A stretch of 6,406 nucleotides of DNA from Planctomycetota bacterium (lineage in GTDB: Bacteria; Planctomycetota; Phycisphaerae; WQYP01), in NCBI GenBank assembly GCA_021785155.1, contig JAJYGE010000095.1:1-6406 (forward strand), given 5' to 3'. A program made the translations under genes and the position numbers. Below the pieces are notes generated by a model that saw nothing but the letters and a program-made list of their open reading frames with translations, searched no databases and was not told where the DNA came from. Positions 1 to 5,124 of this stretch are shown here, piece by piece; positions within the stretch are counted from its first letter, which is position 1; the number at the start of each line of letters is the position of its first letter.

Positions 1-234
1 CCGCTGGGCCAACAGCAATTGGCGGGGATATGCTTTGCGGGCCAGCATTTTCAGACAATGTATGTCAGCACCGGCAAGAACATCTATCGCCGGAAAGTCA
101 GCGATCGCTTAAGCCGACTGAAGCTCAATGAATTTGCGGCCCAGGGAAAAATCGGCTTGCGGCCCAAAGGTAAGTACGTGGGCGTGCCGCCATGGCTGCC
201 CCCCTTCCGGCTGCCACCGGCGGAAGGCGGCTAA
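1..234 (+). CDS. 3' end of an SGL-type beta-propeller protein (5'-truncated by window)
   Basis: Only the last 77 codons are present, open from base 1 and ending with TAA at 232-234. The start lies outside the window. The segment LAGICFAGQHFQTMYVSTGK followed by NIYRRK matches the last blade of SMP-30/gluconolactonase-like propellers (pattern: hydrophobic-x-x-CFGG, then LYVT.G, then hYRRK). It aligns with the ends of the next two genes (VCFGGRNFHHLFIISKNHIFERQ and VCLGGEKFHDLFVTCGKRIYERK). This suggests a third member of the same tandem family, or at least a protein with the same C-terminal domain. Its tail after the last blade is longer than in the two neighbours, about 45 residues, basic then proline-rich (VGVPPWLPPFRLPP). 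Whether an esterase domain precedes it cannot be seen. The next gene begins 58 bases downstream, so co-transcription is plausible. Confidence 0.75.
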   Translation, partial: PLGQQQLAGICFAGQHFQTMYVSTGKNIYRRKVSDRLSRLKLNEFAAQGKIGLRPKGKYVGVPPWLPPFRLPPAEGG

Positions 235-263
235 GTTCCGCGGCGGGAATATCTCTGTTTAGT

Positions 264-277
264 TGAAAACGTTTTAA
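264..277. promoter_or_regulatory. candidate LacI/CcpA-like (cre-type) operator palindrome
   Basis: TGAAAACGTTTTAA contains the perfect 10-base palindrome AAAACGTTTT at 266-275, centred on CG. By my reading it agrees with the cre consensus TGWAANCGNTNWCA at 13 of 14 positions; the C near the end is A here. CG-centred palindromes of this type are typical operators for LacI/GalR-family regulators, which often control sugar-use genes. It lies 15 bases before the ATG at 293, just ahead of the ribosome site GAAGGG (281-286). A bound protein there would block elongation or initiation in the leader. No clear -35/-10 pair was found in 235-292, and AT-rich leaders can yield such a palindrome by chance. 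Confidence 0.35.
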
Positions 278-292
278 TTTGAAGGGTTCACC

Positions 293-2167
293 ATGATGCG
301 CGGAAAAATTAGAATAATAATGGCGTTGACTTTGGCCGCAGCGGCGACTGCGTTAATAAGCCGTCCCCAAGTCGTTGTGGCGGCGGCCAAGAAAACGCCC
401 ATGATTGGCCGCTATCCGCTGACGTGGGCCTCATTGCCGCATAAGGGTGTGCCCCAAGGAACGGTGTTCACATTTGATTTTCGCAGCACCAAAATATTTC
501 CCGGCACCCGCCGACTCATCAACGTCTATATACCCGCGGAATACACGGGCAAAAAGCCGGCGTGCGTCATGGTGGCACTGGATGGCTGGGCGGGTTTTCA
601 ATCGCGGGTGTTTGACAATCTGATTTATAAAAAACAATTGCCGATCACCATCGGAGTAGGGTTGGTGCCGGGGGTGACGATACCGGCGGGGAAATATACC
701 CGCGCCCAGCGCCATGTCATGATGCACATGGGCAATGTGCAGGTCCATGGCCAGTATGTGGACCCGCGGTGGAATCGGAGTTTTGAATTTGATGGCGTCA
801 GCGACCGCCTGGCTCATTTTCTGATTCAGGAAGTTCTGCCCGCGGTGGAGAAACATCGCACCCCCTCCGGCTTGCCGATTCTTCTAACCAACAATCCCAA
901 TGATCGGGGCATTACGGGTTTCAGTTCCGGTGGCATCGGAGCATTTAACGTGGGCTGGCTGGATCCCAACGCTTTTCGCAGAGTCAATACCGCCATTGGA
1001 ACTTTTGTGGATATGCGCGGCGGGCAATGGTATCCGTCAATCGTGCGTAAAATGGAACCCAAGCCGCTGCGGATTTTCATGCAGTCCGGTTCGCATGATA
1101 ATTGGCCGGGCGGCCCGGAAATGGGATCCTGGCCGCTGAATAATCTGGCGTTGAATCATGCCTTGAAGTTTGCCGGTTATGCCGTAGCGCATGCCTGGGG
1201 TCCCGGCGTACACAGCGGCAATCAGGGAATTGCGGTATTTCCCCAAGCGATGCGCTGGATCTGGAAGGACTGGAAAAAGCCCATCCAGCCGGGCAAAACA
1301 CAAAATGCGGTGATTCAGGCGGTGACGATTGCCGGGCAGGGTTGGCATCCACTGGCCCATGGTTCATTTACGCCCGGCGCGCTGGCGGTTAATTCCAAGG
1401 GGCAGGTGTTTTTTGACAACACCACCAATGGCAAGATTTACCGCCTGGAGATCCATGGCGGCACGCAGTTCTATGCCCAGGCCACGAAGGGTAATAATGG
1501 CATGGCCTTCGGCCCCGGCGGGCGTTTGTACGTGACGGAACCGGCGGTTAATGAAGTCGTGGCGTTTGCCGCGGATGCCGCCCGCACTGTTATTGCGCGC
1601 CACATCCATGCCTGGCATCTGGTGGTAACGCACGGGCGCGATATATATCTTGCGGGTGCCACCGGGCGTTGCCACAACCACGGGGCCATCTGGTTGATTC
1701 GGCCCGGCGACCATGCCACGGTGGTTGCCACCAACAAGCGGCCTTTTTCCGGCATTCTCCTGCAGTCGGATGATCACTGGCTGTGTGCCCCCGTGGCGGA
1801 TAGCCATTGGGGTGAGAGCTATCAGGTGCGCGCCGACGGTGCCCTGCAATATCCGGAGTCCTATTATTGGTTTGAGCACCCGCCATGGACCGTTGGCAGC
1901 GGCACGCATGGCTTATGTGTGGACAATAACGGCTGGATTTACGCCGCCACGTATCTGGGCGTGCAGGTGCTGGATCGCAGCGGGCGCGTAACGGCAATTT
2001 TGCTGGCCCCGAAAGATCGGCCTGTACGGAGCGTCTGCTTTGGCGGCAGGAATTTTCATCACCTTTTTATTATCAGCAAAAACCATATTTTTGAACGGCA
2101 ACTCAAGAGTCAGGGCATTGCCAACTGGCATGTTCCGACAATGGTTCCGCCGGGAGCACCGTGGTAG
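293..2167 (+). CDS. secreted esterase (PF00756-type alpha/beta hydrolase) fused to SGL-like beta-propeller, paralogue A
   Basis: This is a 624-residue exported two-domain protein. Residues 1 to about 32 form a Sec signal peptide (basic MMRGKIR, then IIMALTLAAAATALI, cleavage near VVVAAA). Residues 37-330 match the esterase D/feruloyl-esterase/enterochelin-esterase fold. The nucleophile elbow is G-F-S-S-G with Ser211, Asp269 lies in SGSHDNW, and His307 lies in GPGVHSGN, a complete predicted catalytic triad. The domain ends in the typical PQAMRWIWKDW helix. Residues about 345-605 form an SMP-30/gluconolactonase-like six-bladed propeller (QVFFDNTTNGKIYRL, MAFGPGGRLYVTEP, LGVQVLDRSGRV). Family knowledge suggests hydrolysis of carboxylic esters on a polysaccharide or sugar conjugate; the substrate is unknown. 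The propeller lacks the usual Glu/Asn/Asp metal ligands, so lactonase activity is doubtful and a binding role is possible. The ATG at 293 is preceded by GAAGGG (281-286) at 6 bases. The next gene is its close paralogue, beginning 66 bases after the TAG stop. Confidence 0.9.
   Translation: MMRGKIRIIMALTLAAAATALISRPQVVVAAAKKTPMIGRYPLTWASLPHKGVPQGTVFTFDFRSTKIFPGTRRLINVYIPAEYTGKKPACVMVALDGWAGFQSRVFDNLIYKKQLPITIGVGLVPGVTIPAGKYTRAQRHVMMHMGNVQVHGQYVDPRWNRSFEFDGVSDRLAHFLIQEVLPAVEKHRTPSGLPILLTNNPNDRGITGFSSGGIGAFNVGWLDPNAFRRVNTAIGTFVDMRGGQWYPSIVRKMEPKPLRIFMQSGSHDNWPGGPEMGSWPLNNLALNHALKFAGYAVAHAWGPGVHSGNQGIAVFPQAMRWIWKDWKKPIQPGKTQNAVIQAVTIAGQGWHPLAHGSFTPGALAVNSKGQVFFDNTTNGKIYRLEIHGGTQFYAQATKGNNGMAFGPGGRLYVTEPAVNEVVAFAADAARTVIARHIHAWHLVVTHGRDIYLAGATGRCHNHGAIWLIRPGDHATVVATNKRPFSGILLQSDDHWLCAPVADSHWGESYQVRADGALQYPESYYWFEHPPWTVGSGTHGLCVDNNGWIYAATYLGVQVLDRSGRVTAILLAPKDRPVRSVCFGGRNFHHLFIISKNHIFERQLKSQGIANWHVPTMVPPGAPW
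1954..1983 (+). repeat. 30-base exact direct repeat, copy 1 (copy 2 at 3904-3933)
   Basis: The 30 bases encoding LGVQVLDRSG in paralogue A recur without change in paralogue B at 3904-3933, 1950 bases downstream, with mismatches on both sides. This is the longest identical block I noticed between the two genes. It reflects their duplication and the conservation of the last propeller blades. It is not a mobile element. Confidence 0.8.
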
Positions 2168-2220
2168 GCAATGCTCTTGAATCTCATTGTGAACCGCACT
2201 ATCGGGATCAACAGACACGT

Positions 2221-2228
2221 GGAAAGGA
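2221..2228 (+). promoter_or_regulatory. ribosome binding site that decides the start of paralogue B
   Basis: GGAAAGGA lies 5 bases before the ATG at 2234. An in-frame ATG at 2171 would add 21 residues (MLLNLIVNRTIG...), but it has no Shine-Dalgarno sequence, begins 3 bases after the previous stop codon, and would bury the signal peptide behind a non-homologous extension. The 2234 start gives an N-terminus laid out like that of the upstream paralogue. Confidence 0.7.
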
Positions 2229-2233
2229 TTTTT

Positions 2234-4120
2234 ATGAACGATAAGTTGTCGTCATGTCGCACCGCTGTGGCGTTGATGTGTGCTGTGATTCTGCCGATGG
2301 TGGCACTCTCCAAAGCGGCGGCAGCGCCGGCCACAAAGCCCCCGCCGATGATTGGCCGGTATCCCCTGACCTGGTCTTCGCTGCCGCATAAGGGTGTTCC
2401 CCGCGGACAGGTGTTTTCCTTTGAATTGAAGAATACCACGATATTCCCCGACACGCGGCGCATTATCACCGTATATGTGCCGGCGGAATATAATGCCAAA
2501 AAACCGGCGTGTGTCATGGTCTCACTGGATGGCTGGGGGCCTTCCATTGTTTGTGACAATCTGATTTTCAAAAAGCAGATTCCGGTGCTGATCGGCATTG
2601 GCGTATCCTGCGGCGTTACCCCGCCGGCCGGAGTCGGCAAGCTCACCAGAGCCCAATACCGGAAGATGGTTTCATGGGGTCCCGTGCCCATCATCAAGGG
2701 CGCACCGATGGATCCGCGCTGGAATCGCAGCTTTGAATTTGACGGTATCAGTGATCGCCTGGCCCATTTTCTCATTAACGTGGTGCTTCCGGCGGTAGAG
2801 AAACATCGCACGCCATCCGGCCTGCCGATTATTCTTACCAGCAATCCCAATGATCGGGCCATCACCGGCGGCAGTTCCGGCGGCATTGGGGCCTTTACCG
2901 CGGCGTGGATGGATCCCGCCGCTTTCCGCCGGGTCAATACCGTCGTTGGAACATTTGTGGATATGCGCGGTGGAAATTGGTACCCGCCGATTATTCGAAA
3001 ATCCGCCCCCAGGCCGCTGCGAGTTTTCATGCAGTCGGGTTCACATGATGATTGGCCGGCGGGGCCGGAAATGGGTTCCTGGCCTCTGGGCAATCAGGCG
3101 CTTGAACATGCGCTGGCGTTTGCCGGTTATGCCGTCCAGCACGTCTGGGGTACCGGTGGCCATAACGGCAATCAGGAAGCATCCATTCTTCCTCATGCCA
3201 TGCGCTGGCTCTGGAAGAATTGGAAACAGCCCATCAAACCAGGAAAATCAAACAATCCGGTGCTTCAGGCCATGCTTATCGCCGGCCGGCATTGGCATGT
3301 CGTGGCGTCAGGCTTTTCCAGACCCGGGGCCATGGCTGTGAATCCCGGCGGGCAGGTATTTTTTGACGCTATAAATAATGGAGATATCTACCGAATTACG
3401 CCGCATGACCGGGCGGTGATTTTTGCCCATGCCAGCCCCGGGCCAGATGGCCTGGCCTTCGGCCCCGGCGGGCGGCTTTATGTGACCGAACCGGCCACCA
3501 ATAAAATAATCGCGTTTTCCACCCATGGAATACCCACGGTAATGGCCCGGGGCATTCACGGATTCCAGATTGTTGTCACCCATCGGCATGATATTTACGT
3601 GGCCGGAACGGTGGGCTGGTCGCGACATTCCGGCACGCTGTGGCTGATTAATCCCGACGGCAGCAGCCGGGTGGTGGCCGACGGCTTGAAAAATGTGTCC
3701 GGCATCGTGCTGCGGCCCGATGATGCGTGGCTTTGCGCGGCGCGGCGTTATGGCCATCAGGGTTATAGTTTTCAGATCGCAGCCCATGGCAGTCTGCGCT
3801 GCCGTGAGAGCTACTATTGGTTTGAGCAAGCCCCCTGGGCAGACAACAGCGGCACGCATGAGTTATGCGCCGATCGTAACGGCTGGATTTACGCGGCCAC
3901 CATTCTGGGCGTGCAGGTGCTGGATCGCAGCGGACGGGTTTCAGCGATTCTACCATTGCCCGGTGGCCGGCCCGTGCGCGGGGTGTGCTTGGGTGGGGAG
4001 AAGTTCCATGATCTTTTTGTAACCTGTGGAAAACGTATATACGAACGGAAACTCAACGTACAGGGAGTTCCCGCCTGGCATATTCCCATCAACTTGCCCG
4101 TAGGGCTGGGAACGTCATAA
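2234..4120 (+). CDS. secreted esterase (PF00756-type alpha/beta hydrolase) fused to SGL-like beta-propeller, paralogue B
   Basis: A 628-residue tandem paralogue of the preceding gene, by eye about two-thirds identical in the esterase half. Signal peptide: MNDKLSSCRT, hydrophobic AVALMCAVILPMVAL, cleavage near SKAAAA. The Cys in the h-region does not fit a lipobox, so it is probably not a lipoprotein. Esterase domain at about 39-332: nucleophile elbow G-G-S-S-G (Ser214), Asp272 in SGSHDDW, His310 in GTGGHNGN, terminal helix HAMRWLWKNW. SGL-like propeller at about 350-608, ending RIYERKLNVQGVPAW. The two proteins differ most around esterase residues 120-158 (SCGVTPPAGVGK here against VPGVTIPAGK) and beside the nucleophile and His. 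This is compatible with different substrates. As in its twin, canonical SGL metal ligands are not recognisable: F444/Q445 stand where Asn-Asp is usual, and His542 stands where the Asp of the DG motif is usual. The start was chosen at 2234 from the strong ribosome site and the signal peptide. The gene ends with TAA, and the next gene seems to have its own promoter. Confidence 0.9.
   Translation: MNDKLSSCRTAVALMCAVILPMVALSKAAAAPATKPPPMIGRYPLTWSSLPHKGVPRGQVFSFELKNTTIFPDTRRIITVYVPAEYNAKKPACVMVSLDGWGPSIVCDNLIFKKQIPVLIGIGVSCGVTPPAGVGKLTRAQYRKMVSWGPVPIIKGAPMDPRWNRSFEFDGISDRLAHFLINVVLPAVEKHRTPSGLPIILTSNPNDRAITGGSSGGIGAFTAAWMDPAAFRRVNTVVGTFVDMRGGNWYPPIIRKSAPRPLRVFMQSGSHDDWPAGPEMGSWPLGNQALEHALAFAGYAVQHVWGTGGHNGNQEASILPHAMRWLWKNWKQPIKPGKSNNPVLQAMLIAGRHWHVVASGFSRPGAMAVNPGGQVFFDAINNGDIYRITPHDRAVIFAHASPGPDGLAFGPGGRLYVTEPATNKIIAFSTHGIPTVMARGIHGFQIVVTHRHDIYVAGTVGWSRHSGTLWLINPDGSSRVVADGLKNVSGIVLRPDDAWLCAARRYGHQGYSFQIAAHGSLRCRESYYWFEQAPWADNSGTHELCADRNGWIYAATILGVQVLDRSGRVSAILPLPGGRPVRGVCLGGEKFHDLFVTCGKRIYERKLNVQGVPAWHIPINLPVGLGTS
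3904..3933 (+). repeat. 30-base exact direct repeat, copy 2
   Basis: Copy 2 of the block at 1954-1983. Recombination between the copies would delete exactly 1950 bases (650 codons, in frame) and leave a single chimeric esterase-propeller gene. Confidence 0.8.
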
Positions 4121-4124
4121 GATT

Positions 4125-4144
4125 AAACTGGAGGATGCCGGTTT
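4125..4144 (+). terminator. weak stem-loop after paralogue B
   Basis: AAACTGG (4125-4131) can pair with CCGGTTT (4138-4144) around a 6-base loop, 7 pairs including one G-U. It begins 4 bases after the TAA of paralogue B. The nearest T-run (4157-4161) is about 12 bases beyond the stem, so it is not a canonical intrinsic terminator. It may attenuate transcription or stabilise the mRNA end, or be chance. Confidence 0.25.
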
Positions 4145-4145
4145 C

Positions 4146-4155
4146 GGTGATCACC
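4146..4155. promoter_or_regulatory. perfect 10-base palindrome next to the -35 box
   Basis: GGTGATCACC is fully self-complementary. It ends 3 bases before the predicted -35 element (TTTACA, 4159-4164) of the promoter for the gene at 4229. The position suits a dimeric regulator (activator or repressor). As RNA it would be a poor hairpin because almost no loop remains. No second copy was seen in the other gaps. Confidence 0.3.
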
Positions 4156-4158
4156 ATT

Positions 4159-4188
4159 TTTACAGAGGCGATCCTATCGTTGTATAAT
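4159..4188 (+). promoter_or_regulatory. predicted sigma70-type promoter for the secreted protein gene at 4229
   Basis: TTTACA (4159-4164; 5 of 6 to TTGACA) and a perfect TATAAT (4183-4188) are separated by 18 bases. Transcription would start near 4195, giving a leader of about 35 bases that includes the ribosome site AGAGG (4217-4221). It is the best promoter-like match in the window. It suggests that the gene at 4229, perhaps with the one at 5125, is transcribed separately from the esterase pair. Confidence 0.55.
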
Positions 4189-4228
4189 CAAACCCCTGAT
4201 GGGACGCTTCTTTTTTAGAGGTTTCTAT

Positions 4229-5011
4229 ATGTCGTATCGATTTTTTTCTAGCTTTTCACGGACCGCACGGGCCGTGATCACAGGTGCGACATTCGCTTTG
4301 CTTATGGGATTGACCAGCAGTACGGTCGGTGCCAAGGTCATTTATAAAGACGCCTTTCCGGGCAAAGTTTCAGACTCCGTGACCACGACCAACGGCTTTG
4401 GGCTGCCAGCCCCGCCCGCTGCCGGTCCCAACTGGGCGATTACCACCGATAGCAGCGACGCCACCGGTTGGATGGCAAACGGGCAATGTAATTTGGATAA
4501 TTATGCCGGGCCAAAGGCTTTTCTTCCTTTTGTGCCCGTGCCGGGCCACATTTATACCCTGTCTGTGAGATTCGGCCCCGTAACTGCGGCCACCAAAGGG
4601 CATGAGGGGGCCAATCCAGGCTTGAAATATGGCTATTTGAGCGTGGAGTTTACCACCTACCACGGACCCGCGGCGAGAATGCTGGATTATTCGCCGGGGG
4701 CCAGTAATATCTCCATACTTGCCAATAATATACGGGGTAATACCGGCGGCGTTGCCAACGGCAAACTTGGCGGGTTTGGTGTGCTGGGTTATCAAGGTCG
4801 GCAGAGTACCGCTGGGCAAAAGCTGCAGATCGTGCTTGACACCACGGGGCCCCGGTGGACGGTGCAATTCTCGGATAACGGTATCACGGCGGGTAATACC
4901 ACCTATACCTTCAGTGTCAATCCAAGCATCACTGGTGTGGGTATCGGCTCGCTGAACGGCGTCGGGAAAGCCAGCAATTTCATGCTTACGGACGTCACAC
5001 CCCGGAAGTAA
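4229..5011 (+). CDS. secreted protein with jelly-roll/concanavalin-like C-terminal half, function unknown
   Basis: A 260-residue predicted exported protein. The signal peptide is residues 1-35: basic, aromatic MSYRFFSSFSRTAR, hydrophobic AVITGATFALLMGLTSSTVGA, cleavage before KVIYKD. The mature part opens with a region rich in Gly, Pro, Ala and Thr (VTTTNGFGLPAPPAAGPNW), then alternating beta-strand-like segments. From about residue 105 (HIYTLSVRF) to the end, the order HIYTLSVRF, KLQIVLDTTGPRWTVQFSDNG, TYTFSVNPSITGVGIG and KASNFMLTDV resembles LamG/concanavalin-like beta-sandwiches. Such folds often bind glycans, but no catalytic residues can be named. There is no C-terminal anchor (no PEP-CTERM or LPXTG-type sequence), so it is probably released or periplasmic. 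The start at 4229 has AGAGG 7 bases upstream. The in-frame ATG at 4199 lacks a ribosome site and would begin at about the predicted transcription start. I do not recognise a named family. Confidence 0.85.
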   Translation: MSYRFFSSFSRTARAVITGATFALLMGLTSSTVGAKVIYKDAFPGKVSDSVTTTNGFGLPAPPAAGPNWAITTDSSDATGWMANGQCNLDNYAGPKAFLPFVPVPGHIYTLSVRFGPVTAATKGHEGANPGLKYGYLSVEFTTYHGPAARMLDYSPGASNISILANNIRGNTGGVANGKLGGFGVLGYQGRQSTAGQKLQIVLDTTGPRWTVQFSDNGITAGNTTYTFSVNPSITGVGIGSLNGVGKASNFMLTDVTPRK

Positions 5012-5124
5012 ATCCGGGCGGCGCGGGTATGATCCAACCTGACTTAAACCCGCTTGGACGTGTGTGGTCGCAGGCACAAGTTCGCTTGCGGAATGAAATT
5101 GATAAGTACAAAAGGCTCCCGCCG

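Noticed and set aside
2177..2205. Possible promoter TTGAAT / TATCGG between the two esterase genes
   Set aside because: The -10 match is poor, and the 66-base gap with a good ribosome site is adequately explained by read-through from the upstream gene.
2171..2233. Upstream ATG giving a 21-residue N-terminal extension to paralogue B
   Set aside because: There is no ribosome site, it would place a non-signal segment before the signal peptide, and the copy at 293 has no equivalent.
2110..3093. Long open frame on the - strand (327 codons) opposite paralogue B
   Set aside because: It lies opposite a gene with clear domain homology and a paralogue. Its translation is low-complexity and Arg/Pro/Ser-rich with no recognisable domain. 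It is explained by codon bias of the + strand gene.
4199..4228. Upstream ATG giving a 10-residue extension to the jelly-roll protein
   Set aside because: It lacks a ribosome site and nearly coincides with the predicted transcription start. AGAGG at 4217-4221 fits the ATG at 4229.
5001..5090. Stem-loops around the end of the jelly-roll gene (CCCGG/CCGGG at 5001-5018; GCGGGT/ACCCGC at 5023-5053; CAAG-TTCG-CTTG at 5077-5088)
   Set aside because: The stems are short, the first spans the stop codon, the second has a 19-base loop, and none is followed by a T-run. There is not enough support for a terminator or riboswitch.
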